This document shows, piece by piece, positions 35,168-44,824 of a DNA stretch of 64,000 bases. The notes under the pieces were generated by a model that made no database searches, was not told the origin of the DNA, and saw only the letters and a program-made list of their open reading frames with translations. The position numbers were made by a program, and so were the translations under genes. How positions within the stretch are numbered: the first letter of the stretch is position 1; each line of letters begins with the position of its first letter. The stretch comes from Arminella tubonensis (GTDB taxonomy: Bacteria; Pseudomonadota; Alphaproteobacteria; Rhizobiales; Rhizobiaceae). Location: NCBI RefSeq assembly GCF_003240585.1, contig NZ_PCDP01000033.1:1-64000 (forward strand), read 5' to 3'.

Positions 35168-35986
35168 TTAGGCGCCGTAGGCACGCATCGTTTCGCGGTT
35201 GGTCTTGACTGCTGCGGCGGGATCGCCTGCGGCGGTCTTTGATTCCTCTTCCAGCACCAGCCACCCGGTAAAGCGCGGCGCTTGTGCGACGAGCTTAATC
35301 ACTGCAGGCGTATCGAGTATGCCCGTTCCAAGCATCGCCCATTCGTCCATCGCGTCGACATCCTTGAGATGCAGATAGCGGATGCGATCCTGATAGCTGC
35401 GCAACGTGTCGTTGATATCATCGTGGCCGCGCAGGATATGCCCGGTATCGGGAACCCAGCCGACGAGCGACGGGTCGAGGAGGGCGAAGATCCGATCATA
35501 GTCTGCGCGGTTAAATAGCAATGTGTTGTGGTGCGAACTCGGATGGACTGCGACGTCGACGCCGGACGCCCTGCCAAGCGCCCCGGCGCGATTGTAGAAC
35601 TCGGCGGCAATTGCGAACTTGTCGTCACGCGGCCCTTCAGAGACGACGGTCGCCGAGCCGATAGAGACCAGCGCACCCGGGAACGGAGCGGCGAAATCGA
35701 TCCAGCGCTGCGCCACATTGAGGTCGTTGGGGATCTGGTCGGCCAACGTGAAGCCGCTCTTGGAGCCAAATGCGAAGGAGACCAATTGCAGGCCGCTATC
35801 CTTGAGAGCCCTTGCGAAGTCGGCCGGCTTGTCGGCGTAGCGGCCGATCATCGTATCGGTGATTTCGATGCCCGAATAGCCACCGGCGGAAATCGCCGAA
35901 AGGAGATCGTCTGGCGAACCGGTCCAGCCGTCCCCCAGCATTTCCCATGTAAAGGTCTGGCAGCCGACCTTCAGATCCTTGGTCAT
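35168..35986 (-). CDS. IolE/inosose-dehydratase-like sugar isomerase family TIM barrel
   Basis: A 272-residue TIM barrel starting KVGCQTFTWEMLGDGW, the N-terminal pattern typical of IolE-like proteins. Putative metal ligands are in DVAVHPSSHHNTL, VGWVPDTGHILRG, IRYLHLKDVDAMDEW and LVLEEES. It lies immediately downstream of the two permease genes. Inosose dehydratase or 3-keto-sugar elimination/hydration are the family reactions that best fit two neighbouring Gfo/Idh/MocA oxidoreductases. Confidence 0.82.
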   Translation of the reverse strand: MTKDLKVGCQTFTWEMLGDGWTGSPDDLLSAISAGGYSGIEITDTMIGRYADKPADFARALKDSGLQLVSFAFGSKSGFTLADQIPNDLNVAQRWIDFAAPFPGALVSIGSATVVSEGPRDDKFAIAAEFYNRAGALGRASGVDVAVHPSSHHNTLLFNRADYDRIFALLDPSLVGWVPDTGHILRGHDDINDTLRSYQDRIRYLHLKDVDAMDEWAMLGTGILDTPAVIKLVAQAPRFTGWLVLEEESKTAAGDPAAAVKTNRETMRAYGA

Positions 35987-35990
35987 GTCA

Positions 35991-36827
35991 TTATTCCTTG
36001 ATTCCGCCCTGCGTGAGGCCTTCGATGATGTGTCGTTGAAAGAAGAGAACCAAGACAATAAGCGGCACTGTCACGACTGCCGAGGCCGCGGCGATGTCTC
36101 CCCAAGGCACGTAATATTGGTTGGTGAAATTGGCGATCCCGACCGGGATCGTCTGGCTGTCGCTGTCCGAGGTGAAGGCGAGCGCGAACAGGAACTCGTT
36201 CCAGGCAGTGATGAAGGCAAGCAAGCCCGTGGTGACGAGGCTTGGAAGCGACATCGGCAAGATGATGTGCCACAACAGGCCGACAACGCCGACGCCATCC
36301 ATGCGCGCAGCTTCATCGATTTCGCGCGGCAGGGTCTCAAAATAGCCGAACAGCACCCAGGTGACGAGTGGAAGGCCAAGCGCCAGATAGGTGATGATCA
36401 ACGCGGTATGTGTGTCGAGCAGGCCGAGGTCCGACGCGAGCAGGTATAGCGGCCCGACTAGCGCGATCTGTGGGAACATCGAAACCGACAAAATCACCAT
36501 CAGAATGCCGAACCGGCCTCTGACATCCAGCCGCGAGAGCGAAAAGGCCGCAAGCGAGCCGACGATCAGGCAGAGCGCCGTGGTTGCGAGCGAGACGATC
36601 AGCGAGTTTACGACGTAGTGATGCAGGCCCTTCTCCACGAAGGCATTGTAGTAATGCTCCAGCGTGAAGGGGTGCGGAATGAGCGACGGCGTTCCCTCGG
36701 TGAGCGCCTTGTCGAGCTGGAACGACGTCGAAAACTGCCACAGGAACGGGCCGGCAGACCAGACCAGTATGAGAAGTGCGCCGAGGTAGATGACGACGCT
36801 TTGAAGGGCGGAGCGCGTATCGTTCAT
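35991..36827 (-). CDS. Carbohydrate ABC transporter permease (MalG/UgpE type)
   Basis: A 278-residue inner-membrane permease with about six hydrophobic helices and the EAA loop IDEAARMDGVGVVGLLWHIILPMSLPS that contacts the ATPase. N-terminal helix: VVIYLGALLILVWSAGPFLW. ATG 36827 overlaps the first permease stop by 4 bp (ATGA). Partner of the next permease and of the binding protein at 37758. Confidence 0.9.
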   Translation of the reverse strand: MNDTRSALQSVVIYLGALLILVWSAGPFLWQFSTSFQLDKALTEGTPSLIPHPFTLEHYYNAFVEKGLHHYVVNSLIVSLATTALCLIVGSLAAFSLSRLDVRGRFGILMVILSVSMFPQIALVGPLYLLASDLGLLDTHTALIITYLALGLPLVTWVLFGYFETLPREIDEAARMDGVGVVGLLWHIILPMSLPSLVTTGLLAFITAWNEFLFALAFTSDSDSQTIPVGIANFTNQYYVPWGDIAAASAVVTVPLIVLVLFFQRHIIEGLTQGGIKE

Positions 36828-37756
36828 GTTGTCTTCCCTATCTGCCTGACGAGGAAAAGACAGAACACCAGGGCAATCAGTCCCTCGGTGATGAACATCG
36901 CGGTCGAGACCGCAGAGCCGTAGCCGAACTGCAGTGTCGAGAACAGAACCTTGTAGGATAGCGTCGAAAGCGTTTCGGTGGAATCGGCAGGGCCGCCGCC
37001 AGTGAGCACATAGACCAGATCGAAAATGCGGAACGCGTCCAGCGCCCTGAAGAGACCGGCGATCAGCAATGTCGGAAGCAGCAGGGGTAACCGGATGTTC
37101 CAAAAGATCGTCCAGGCCTTGGCGCCGTCCATTCGCGCGGCTTCGATGAGCGACTTCGGGACGGTCTGAAGGCCTGTCAGCAACAAGAGTGCCATGAACG
37201 GCGTCGTCTTCCAGACATCGGCAAGGATGATGGTGATCAACGCGGTGTCGGGTGAGCCGTACCAGTTCACGTTCTGATCGATCAGTCCAAGGTGGAGAAG
37301 GATGAAATTGACGATGCCGTGTTGGCCGTCGAACAGCCAACCGAACATTTTCGATGTGACGACGGTCGGCATCGCCCAGGGAACCAGCATCGCCGCGCGG
37401 ATCATGCCCCGGCCGCTGAATGTCTCGCAAAGGATCAACGCCATTGCGAGCCCGATCAGGGTTTCAAGTCCAGTCGAGGCCACGGTGAACCAGATCGTGT
37501 GCCACCAGGCATTCCAGAACGGCGGGTCGGCCAGCAACTGTACATAGTTGGCAATGCCGACGAAATCATTGTCCTGGGTAATCAGGGAGCGATTGGTGAA
37601 GGAAAGATAGAGGCCGTTGATAATCGGGTAGAAGGAAACCGATGCCAGCGATATGAATGCCGGCAACAGCAACAGCCAGGGCCAGAGGGCGCTTGGAAGC
37701 GCCCTCCCTATCCCGCCGGTTCCGCCATCGACCCGGGCCGTGACTGCGGCTGCCAT
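36824..37756 (-). CDS. Carbohydrate ABC transporter permease (MalF/UgpA type)
   Basis: A 310-residue permease. The first helix (PWLLLLPAFISLASVSFYPI) is followed by NGLYLSFTNRSL, a hallmark of MalF/UgpA-type subunits, and there is an EAA loop LIEAARMDGAKAWTIFWNIRLPLLLP. ATG 37756 comes one base after the binding-protein stop; a frame to 37825 would extend into that gene and is disregarded. Confidence 0.9.
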   Translation of the reverse strand: MAAAVTARVDGGTGGIGRALPSALWPWLLLLPAFISLASVSFYPIINGLYLSFTNRSLITQDNDFVGIANYVQLLADPPFWNAWWHTIWFTVASTGLETLIGLAMALILCETFSGRGMIRAAMLVPWAMPTVVTSKMFGWLFDGQHGIVNFILLHLGLIDQNVNWYGSPDTALITIILADVWKTTPFMALLLLTGLQTVPKSLIEAARMDGAKAWTIFWNIRLPLLLPTLLIAGLFRALDAFRIFDLVYVLTGGGPADSTETLSTLSYKVLFSTLQFGYGSAVSTAMFITEGLIALVFCLFLVRQIGKTT

Positions 37757-37757
37757 A

Positions 37758-39104
37758 TCAGGCGACGATCTTGTTGATCTGAACCGCGGCTGCCTCGAGC
37801 TCTTGCTTGACCTTGCCGCTGACAAGGGCCTTGGAAATTCCCGACTGCAGGGCGAGCGTCACCTTGGCATACTGGGGCGTGATCGGCCGCGGGGTCGCAC
37901 CGGTAAACACGCTCTGCAGGCTCGCCATGAACGGCTGCTCGGCCTTGAGCTTTGCATCCTGGAAAATGGCCGGGCGCGACGGCGCGAGACCGAAATTGAG
38001 GGCAAGGCGCGTCTGCGTTTCCGGGGACGACATCCATGTCAGGAACTCGATGGCGGCTTCCCGTTTCTTGGAGTTGGCGTTGACGCCAAGCTGGTATCCG
38101 CCAAGGCATGCGGCACTCTTGCCGCCTGAAAAATGCGGCAGGGGCGCGACTGCGACCTTATCGACGACCTGCGAGGCCTTCGGATCCTGCGAGATCGGAT
38201 AAACATAGGACCAGTTGCGCATGAACATGGCCTCGCCTGAAGTAAAGGGTTGGCGGGAAGGCTCCTCGTCCCAGGAGAGCACGTTCTGGGGACTGATCTT
38301 CGTCTTGTTGATCGTGTCGTAAAGGAACTGGATCGCCTCGACTGCCGCCTTCTCGCCGACGACGGAAGACTTGCCGCCAGCCGCAAGAATGGAGCCGCCG
38401 TTCGACGTGATGACTTCGACGGCGTCGCAGATCAGGACTTCAGCCTGCTTGCCCTGCCAGAGATAACCGAATTTGGCATCGCCCGCCTTTTGAGCCGCAG
38501 CCGCCATGGTGGCCATGTCCTCCCAAGTCTCCGGCACCTTGCCGCCATGCTTCTCCACGAGGTCCTTGCGGTAATAGAACATGCCGGAATCAACGAACCA
38601 CGGAAGCGCGGTCAGTTTTTTGTCGTAGGTACAGGCGGCGACCGTTCCGGGGAAATAATCGGCGCGCTTTTCCTTGGGGAAATATTCGTCGAGCGGCAGC
38701 GCCCATCCTGCCGCGGCAAAACCGGCGATCCAGACCACGTCCTGGCTGAAGACGTCAGGCGTACCGTTGCGGCGTGCCAACTGCTGGATAAGGCCCTGAT
38801 AAACTTCCGTCGACGAACTCGGCGGCGGAAGTTCGATGAATTTGACCATAATGCGGTCTTGCGTTTCATTGAAGGCCTTGACGAGGTCGCCGAGACCTTC
38901 CTTGCCGAAGAAACTGGCGCTGGCAAAGCTGATTTCGGTGCGATCTGCGGCGCGCGCGGTGCGGATGCCCAGTCCCGATGTAACGCCTATCGTTGCCGCA
39001 CTGAGTGCCGCGCCTGCAGCGCCGAGGAGCAATTGCCGCCGGTCCACCATCATCGATGAAATGGCAATATTTGAGCCTGTCGGCTCTTTTTTGAAATCCG
39101 TCAT
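37758..39104 (-). CDS. Carbohydrate ABC transporter substrate-binding protein (Tat-exported)
   Basis: A 448-residue family-1 extracellular solute-binding protein. Its signal carries a twin-arginine motif (VDRRQLLLGAAG) before a hydrophobic stretch and an ARAA cleavage site around residue 53, so it probably leaves folded through Tat. The mature part shows VWIAGFAAAGWALPLDEYF, GTVAACTYDKKLTALPWFVDSGMFYYRKDL and ending helices typical of the class. GGGAGG precedes ATG 39104. First gene of the eleven-gene operon; diverges from a Gfo/Idh/MocA gene. Confidence 0.88.
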   Translation of the reverse strand: MTDFKKEPTGSNIAISSMMVDRRQLLLGAAGAALSAATIGVTSGLGIRTARAADRTEISFASASFFGKEGLGDLVKAFNETQDRIMVKFIELPPPSSSTEVYQGLIQQLARRNGTPDVFSQDVVWIAGFAAAGWALPLDEYFPKEKRADYFPGTVAACTYDKKLTALPWFVDSGMFYYRKDLVEKHGGKVPETWEDMATMAAAAQKAGDAKFGYLWQGKQAEVLICDAVEVITSNGGSILAAGGKSSVVGEKAAVEAIQFLYDTINKTKISPQNVLSWDEEPSRQPFTSGEAMFMRNWSYVYPISQDPKASQVVDKVAVAPLPHFSGGKSAACLGGYQLGVNANSKKREAAIEFLTWMSSPETQTRLALNFGLAPSRPAIFQDAKLKAEQPFMASLQSVFTGATPRPITPQYAKVTLALQSGISKALVSGKVKQELEAAAVQINKIVA

Positions 39105-39281
39105 GTTTCCCTCCCAGGAAAGACTGGCGACCTCCAAATTCCCGCGCCAGTATTGCCGTATGTTTCATAAAAATTTATCGCGCGTCAAGAAATAAAATGC
39201 TTTAACTCACCTTCGCCCATGTCGGGAAGCGTTGGCGATTGGTGATGCAAAAGCCTTGTTATCTAGGGAGGACTGAGAAAT

Positions 39282-40430
39282 ATGGACGTGAAAACAAAGG
39301 ATAAGATCGGTCTAGGCGTGATCGGCTGTGGCAATATCTCGATGACATATTTGCGGAATGCGGCGATGTTTGCCGGCATCGAATTGCGGGCTTGCGCAGA
39401 CATCTCGGCCGATATGGCAGCTCATCGTGCCCGCGAATACAATATTCGCGCTAAGAGCGTTGACCAGCTTCTTGCCGATCCGGAGATCGACCTCATCCTC
39501 AACCTGACTATTCCCGCCGTACATTTTGACGTGACCATGTCGGCGCTGTCGGCAGGCAAGCATGTCTTCACGGAAAAGCCGCTGGCGACGTCTGCTACCG
39601 ATGGCCGGACCCTAGTCGCGGACGCAAAGGCGCGCGGCCTGCTCCTCGGCTCGGCACCGGACACGTTCCTCGGCGCTGCCGGCAGGCGGGCTCGGCGCCT
39701 GATGGAAGACGGTGCGATCGGACGTCCGGTTGGCGGCACCGCCTTCATGATGGGCCGCGGCATGGAACATTGGCATCCCAATCCGCAGTTCTATTATCAA
39801 CCCGGCGGTGGTCCGGTTTTCGATATGGGGCCATATTATCTGACCATGATGGTGAACCTGCTCGGCCCGGTCGTGCGGGTCATGGCCATGGCGTCGAAAG
39901 GTGAGGACGAGCGCCTGATCACTGCGGCCGGCCCGTTTCAAAACACCACGTTCAAGGTTGGCACCCCGACCAATGTCTTGTCGCTGCTGGAGTTCCAGTC
40001 GGGCGCGACGGTGAATTTCGGGGCGTCCTGGGATGTCTTCCGCCATTCCAACCACCCGATCGAATTGCATGGTACGGAGGGCTCCATTCGTCTGCCGGAT
40101 CCTGATACATTTGGTGGAACGGTTTCGCTCTCCGAAGGTGGCGCCGACTGGCGAGATTTTGAGAGCGAAGGCGAGCTTTACGGCGAACGAAACTGGCCGT
40201 TCGATGCGCCCGATCGGGCAAACTATCGCATGCTCGGCGTGGCCGACCTCGTGCGGTCGCTGGGGGAGGGTAGGGCGCCGCGCGCATCCGGCGACCTCGC
40301 GCTGCATGTGCTCGAAATCATGGAGGCTATTCTTGCCTCAGGTGAAAGCCATCAGTCGGTGAGCGTGGGCCTGACCGTAGCGCAGCCGCCTTTGCTCGGC
40401 GAAGACGAAGCCCGAAGTTTTTTGGCTTGA
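39282..40430 (+). CDS. Gfo/Idh/MocA family oxidoreductase (second, divergent)
   Basis: A 382-residue oxidoreductase: Rossmann motif LGVIGCGNISMTYLRNA, EKP motif in HVFTEKPLATSATDG, and a substrate domain with GPVFDMGPYYLTMMV where the conserved His-type position appears as Tyr/Asp context. Preceded by GGGAGGA at good spacing. It shares the 177-bp divergent region with the binding-protein gene and is coupled to an esterase gene. With the family member at 34080 it could provide the oxidising and the reducing steps of one pathway. Confidence 0.87.
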   Translation: MDVKTKDKIGLGVIGCGNISMTYLRNAAMFAGIELRACADISADMAAHRAREYNIRAKSVDQLLADPEIDLILNLTIPAVHFDVTMSALSAGKHVFTEKPLATSATDGRTLVADAKARGLLLGSAPDTFLGAAGRRARRLMEDGAIGRPVGGTAFMMGRGMEHWHPNPQFYYQPGGGPVFDMGPYYLTMMVNLLGPVVRVMAMASKGEDERLITAAGPFQNTTFKVGTPTNVLSLLEFQSGATVNFGASWDVFRHSNHPIELHGTEGSIRLPDPDTFGGTVSLSEGGADWRDFESEGELYGERNWPFDAPDRANYRMLGVADLVRSLGEGRAPRASGDLALHVLEIMEAILASGESHQSVSVGLTVAQPPLLGEDEARSFLA

Positions 40431-40450
40431 GCGGGATTGGGAAGGCTGGC

Positions 40451-41404
40451 ATGCTGGGAGAGATCGACAATGGCGCGCGGCGTGTTCTGGATATGGGCGT
40501 AAAGGAGAGGCCGCGCCGCTTTGAAACCGGCACGCCGGAAGAAGCTCGCATCGACTATGATGCGGGTTGCCCGTTGCTTCAGGGCGAGAGGGAGGTCGTT
40601 GCCTGCGTCGAAGATCGCAGGATCGTCGGGCCGAACGGTCCGATCGCCGTGCGCATCTATCGCGGCATCGGCGCGCCTGCTGAACGCGGCCCGGGCCTTC
40701 TCTATCTTCACGGGGGCGGCTGGGTGGTTGGCAATCTCGAGTCTCACGACGAGATTTGCCGATGGTTCGCCAATCTCGGCGCATGTAGCGTGGTTTGCCC
40801 GGACTACCGCCTGGCACCGGAGCACAAGTTTCCCGCCGGATTGATGGATTGTGCCGCAACGCTCGCCTTCATGGCGTCGTCCGCCGGCGAGCTCGGTATT
40901 GATCCGCGCCGGATCGCCGTGGCAGGAGACAGCGCCGGCGGCAATCTTGCAGCCGTGGTGGCGCTTTTGTCGCGCTCAGACGATGGCCCGCCGATTGCTG
41001 CGCAATTGCTTCTCTATCCGAATACGGATGCTGCACAAACCGCCGACAGTTACCGCCGTTTTTCCGAAGGCTTCGGTTTGACGGCGGCAACGATGAGGTG
41101 GTTTCGCGATCACTATGTCAGGGACGCGGACGACATCGCCGACTGGAAGGTCTCTCCCCTGCGGGCGGAAAGTCTAAGGGAAGCGGCGCCGGCCTTCGTT
41201 GCCATTGCCAGCTATGACATTCTCGCCGACGAGGGCACTGCCTACGCCAGACGATTGGATGATGATGGCGTTCGTGTCGTCATGCGCCTTTGGACGGGGC
41301 AAATTCATGGCTTTGTCTCCATGGGAAAATACATTCGCGATGCGCGGCAGGCCGTCGAGGAAGCCGTCGCTGCCTGGCGCAGTTTTGAAGAGGCTGCCGA
41401 CTGA
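40451..41404 (+). CDS. Alpha/beta hydrolase of the HSL/acetyl-esterase family
   Basis: A 317-residue hormone-sensitive-lipase-type esterase. The oxyanion motif HGGG is in LLYLHGGGWVVGNLESH, the nucleophile is in VAGDSAGGNLAAV, and the acid and His are in IASYDILADEGTAYA and GQIHGFVSM. ATG 40451 has GGAAGG upstream; TTG 40427, overlapping the previous stop, is an alternative. It probably removes an acyl group from, or hydrolyses an ester/lactone of, the sugar taken up by the neighbouring importer. Confidence 0.87.
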   Translation: MLGEIDNGARRVLDMGVKERPRRFETGTPEEARIDYDAGCPLLQGEREVVACVEDRRIVGPNGPIAVRIYRGIGAPAERGPGLLYLHGGGWVVGNLESHDEICRWFANLGACSVVCPDYRLAPEHKFPAGLMDCAATLAFMASSAGELGIDPRRIAVAGDSAGGNLAAVVALLSRSDDGPPIAAQLLLYPNTDAAQTADSYRRFSEGFGLTAATMRWFRDHYVRDADDIADWKVSPLRAESLREAAPAFVAIASYDILADEGTAYARRLDDDGVRVVMRLWTGQIHGFVSMGKYIRDARQAVEEAVAAWRSFEEAAD

Positions 41405-41419
41405 GCGACCGGCCGCGCG

Positions 41420-42454
41420 CTACGCCGATTGCCGCATGACCAGCGTTCCATCAAGCCTGACCTTGCGCGGGATCGCCTGGACCGGTGCGCTCGTATCGCC
41501 GAGAAGCGCCAGCAGCGTATCGACGCTGTCGGCGGTCATGGATGCGAAATCCTGTGCCATTGTCGTCAGCGGCGGACAGGTGTAACGGCTCAAAGGATGA
41601 TCGTCATGGGCGGCAATGCGAAGGTTGTCGCCCTTCTTGCGTCCAATCTTCAGCCGGTGCGCAAACGCGGCTGCCATGACACCGAAAGCCAGACGATCGT
41701 TGGCGCAAAGGATTGTCTTGCTCGGAAGTTTGCTCGATCCCAGCATCCCGTCCATCTGTTCGTAGCCGATGCGCTCGAAATCCCAAGTGTAGTCGGCATT
41801 CGTCTTGATGACCATCGGCTCGTAGCCTTGAGCCTCCATCGTGGCGATGTAGCTTGCAAGCCTCTCCGGCGAATTGTGGTTGACGTGCGGAATATCGAGA
41901 TAGGCTGGTGCGTCTCCGGACCGGCAGAGATAATCGACGATCATCGCGACGCTTTGATAATTGTTGTTGCCGATGAACGGCGTATTTCCCTCGATATAGG
42001 TATCGAAGTAGACGATGGGCAGATTTTGCACCAGCTTTTCAAAAACGCGCGGGTCGGACTTCAGACCGAGGGGAGCAACCACTGCTCCGGCGACCTTCAG
42101 AGATAGCATCGTTTTGACGGCCTCGGCTTCGAGCTCCGGCAAGCCATGTGAGGAAATTACGATAGGCCAATAACCCTCATCGCGAAGGCGCAGCTCCAGC
42201 CGGTTGACCATTTCGGCGTAGAAGGGGTCGGTCAGGGCTGGAACCAGAATGCCCACGTTGCGTGTCCGCTTCCGGTTGAGGTTCCGCGCGTAAAGGTTCG
42301 GCTGATAGTCCGTCGATCGAAGTGCGGCCTCGATCAGCGCTCGCGTTGCCGGCTTTACGCTCGTCGGATCGTCAAAGAATTTCGACAATGTTGGGCGGGA
42401 GACCCCGCAGGACTTCGCGAAATCCTCCATCGTCTTATGAGTCAATTTTTCCAT
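41420..42454 (-). CDS. LacI-family transcriptional regulator
   Basis: A 344-residue LacI-type repressor. The HTH begins at the N-terminus (TMEDFAKSCGVSRPTLSKFFDDPTSV) with hinge helix PNLYARNLNRKRTRNVGILV, then a periplasmic-binding-protein-like effector domain (FYAEMVNRLELRLRDEGYWPI, ILCANDRLAFGVMAAA). It converges on the esterase gene with a 15-bp gap and is the only regulator in the sugar-operon neighbourhood, so it likely controls both divergent transcripts from 39105-39281. Confidence 0.88.
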   Translation of the reverse strand: MEKLTHKTMEDFAKSCGVSRPTLSKFFDDPTSVKPATRALIEAALRSTDYQPNLYARNLNRKRTRNVGILVPALTDPFYAEMVNRLELRLRDEGYWPIVISSHGLPELEAEAVKTMLSLKVAGAVVAPLGLKSDPRVFEKLVQNLPIVYFDTYIEGNTPFIGNNNYQSVAMIVDYLCRSGDAPAYLDIPHVNHNSPERLASYIATMEAQGYEPMVIKTNADYTWDFERIGYEQMDGMLGSSKLPSKTILCANDRLAFGVMAAAFAHRLKIGRKKGDNLRIAAHDDHPLSRYTCPPLTTMAQDFASMTADSVDTLLALLGDTSAPVQAIPRKVRLDGTLVMRQSA

Positions 42455-42580
42455 CAATATTCGACCGTTTTTGACGGACCGGTCAGCCGGTCCCGAATGA
42501 GTTATGCGTCCGCCTTCAAACATGCGCAACCGAAGCCGTAAATTCCAGGCAAGTTATCTCGACATCCATGTCGCCGAAAA

Positions 42581-42599
42581 ATATTGCACGTGACAATAT
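42581..42599. promoter_or_regulatory. Interrupted palindrome upstream of lacI-type gene
   Basis: ATATTG (42581-42586) and CAATAT (42594-42599) form a perfect inverted repeat around a 7-bp centre containing CACGTG. It lies in the 398-bp divergent region between the LacI gene and the PAS-GGDEF gene, which otherwise shows no gene. Possible operator for the LacI protein or another regulator; no second copy was found in 39105-39281. Confidence 0.4.
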
Positions 42600-42852
42600 A
42601 TTAATTGACGCATTTTAGCATCCTGAGGTGCGAGTATGCCGCTCGGGCGCCCGCAGCGCGCCGCCGCCAAACAGATGTTGAGCATATCGCCGACATCGAA
42701 GCTTTCTCATCTGTGGCCCCGAGAAACCATGCGATAGATAAAAGATATGTGGCATCGATAATCTAATCTTTTACTTCTTCTGCCAATCTTTACCGGACAA
42801 TCCGATGCCGCCCTCCGCTGCAGGTGTTTTTGGAGGGACCCGGGAGGTGGAT

Positions 42853-44415
42853 ATGGTGGATTTCAAGGGAATTGACGCGTTCAGCTTTCTGAATGCCTGC
42901 TCCTTTGCTGTCTTATGCACGAACGAAGAGGGCTTTATCCTCTTCAGGAATCCAGCCGCAGATGAACTTTTGGGTGCTCGTGCTCCCTTGCGCAGCTCGA
43001 TATCCGAGCTGTTCTTAGAATGGCCGCTTCCATCCTCCCAGACAATGATACGCGCGGCAGATGGCGACGAGGTGGCCTGCGAGGTCTCATCCACGGTTTG
43101 CCAAGCCGAAGCGGGCTTGCTTACCGTCATCATGATCGCGTCTGCAGGCGGTCGCACGCGGGCATCGATCGCTTTGAGGGAAGCAAATCTACGCTTGCGC
43201 TTCGTCATCGAAATGCTGCCACAGGCTGTCTGCGTTTTCGACGCTGAGGACCGCTACGTACTCTGGAACGAGAAATACACGGACCTCTACACTGACATCG
43301 CCGCGCATCTGCGCCCCGGCATTCCCTTTGAAGATATCCTGAAGATCAGTCTTGCTAGCGGTGAGATGCAGGAACTCGTCGATGATCAGGAGGCCTGGCT
43401 TCGGCAGCGTTTGGAAAAACACCGCATGGCGTTGTCGCACGAAGAACAGCAGCTGCGAGACGGCCGCTGGCTCCGGCATGACGATCGGCGCACACCGGAC
43501 GGCGCCATCGGAATGCGAATCGATATCACCGAATTGAAACAGCGCGAAGAATGGCTTCGGCAGTTGTTCGATGCCAATCCGATGCCGATGCTCTTATGCG
43601 ATCCCGACACATTGTTGATACTGGAGGCAAACGTAGCCGCCGTCTCCTTTTACGGACATAGCAAGCCTGCCCTCCTCTCGATGAGGGCGAGCGATATGCA
43701 TATCGGCGAGCAGGAAGTGAAATTCGGCGCCCTCCTTCACGATCTGACTGGCGATTGCGAGGCGAACACAGTCTGGACCCAGCTGACGGCCGGGGGCGAC
43801 CATCGTCATGTCTTGATCTATGTGCGGTTCCTGCGCGAGGGCGGGGAGCACCGACTGCTGCTGACCGTCGCAGACGTGAGCAAGCGTGTACATGCGGAGA
43901 CGCAGGCAAATCATCTTGCCCATCACGACGCGCTCACGGGTCTTCCCAACCGGATGCAGTTTCACAAGGTCTTGGAAGACGCACTGCAGGATGCGGCTAA
44001 GACGGGCACTTCCGTCACCATCCATTATCTCGATCTGGACGCATTCAAGCCCGTCAATGACACGTTTGGCCATGCCGTGGGCGACGAGGTGCTGAAGGTC
44101 GTGGCTGAGCGCCTGCGGACCGTGGCTGGCGCGGGCAATATCGTGGCTAGACTGGGAGGCGACGAGTTTGCCATCATTCAAACGACGCAGGACGAAGATC
44201 CCCGCCGCCTGGCGGAGCAGTGCATCCTCGTTCTGGAGGAGCCGATGATGTTGAAGGGACTGCCGATCAAGATTGGTGCGAGCGTCGGGGTCGCGATGTC
44301 ACCCCAGAACGGAACCCAGGCTGACGATCTGCTGAATGCCGCCGATCGAGCCTTGTATCGTGCAAAGGCCGACGGGAAAAACACGTGGTGCATTGCAGCA
44401 GATATCGCGGCGTAG
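42853..44415 (+). CDS. PAS-GGDEF diguanylate cyclase
   Basis: A 520-residue cytoplasmic protein without obvious membrane segments. Two to three PAS-like sensor regions fill residues 1-355 (AFSFLNACSFAVLCTNEEGFI, LRFVIEMLPQAVCVFDAEDRYVLWNEKY, LRQLFDANPMPMLLCDP), followed by a GGDEF domain with HDALTGLPNRMQFH, LDLDAFKPVNDTFGHAVGD and intact LGGDEF (435-439). It should make c-di-GMP. No RxxD inhibitory site precedes GGDEF (the stretch is GAGNIVARL) and no EAL domain follows. GGGAGG sets ATG 42853. Confidence 0.87.
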   Translation: MVDFKGIDAFSFLNACSFAVLCTNEEGFILFRNPAADELLGARAPLRSSISELFLEWPLPSSQTMIRAADGDEVACEVSSTVCQAEAGLLTVIMIASAGGRTRASIALREANLRLRFVIEMLPQAVCVFDAEDRYVLWNEKYTDLYTDIAAHLRPGIPFEDILKISLASGEMQELVDDQEAWLRQRLEKHRMALSHEEQQLRDGRWLRHDDRRTPDGAIGMRIDITELKQREEWLRQLFDANPMPMLLCDPDTLLILEANVAAVSFYGHSKPALLSMRASDMHIGEQEVKFGALLHDLTGDCEANTVWTQLTAGGDHRHVLIYVRFLREGGEHRLLLTVADVSKRVHAETQANHLAHHDALTGLPNRMQFHKVLEDALQDAAKTGTSVTIHYLDLDAFKPVNDTFGHAVGDEVLKVVAERLRTVAGAGNIVARLGGDEFAIIQTTQDEDPRRLAEQCILVLEEPMMLKGLPIKIGASVGVAMSPQNGTQADDLLNAADRALYRAKADGKNTWCIAADIAA

Positions 44416-44824
44416 CCGGAGTTTTCGATTCTCGGATGCAACGCACCTATTGGCAATCGGCGGATCAACCTTCTTTGAGCAGCGTTCCGTTGTCCCGCCG
44501 CCGCCCGAACGGGAAGGTTGTATCCAACTGCGCGCTTAAGAGCGCCGGTCAGCCGGCGACTGTGCGCATCGCTGCACCTCATATTGCCAAGATCGGCCGC
44601 CTCGCCGCGCAACAAGCGGTCTCTTGGTGCGATGATCCGCGAACGAAAATTGCAAACCGCGGTCATGGGGCGATTTAGCCTTGAATGCAACCTTTGCGGT
44701 GATCATGTTGGGTGGACGAGCCGCCCGGTGGAGGAGCGCTGGGCGGTCAGGTAAAATGTCTCGATGGCGCGGTGCGTAAGGCCAGCTGACGATCCGAAAG
44801 TTTTAGTTGCCTGGGGAGGCGAAA
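44416..44824. other. Non-coding gap before the thiolase operon
   Basis: About 410 bp with no convincing gene. A GC hairpin (CGCCGG-TCAG-CCGGCG, 44543-44558) lies 130 bp after the PAS-GGDEF stop without a T-run. The promoter of the Bkd operon is expected near the right end, but I cannot define it. Confidence 0.4.
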
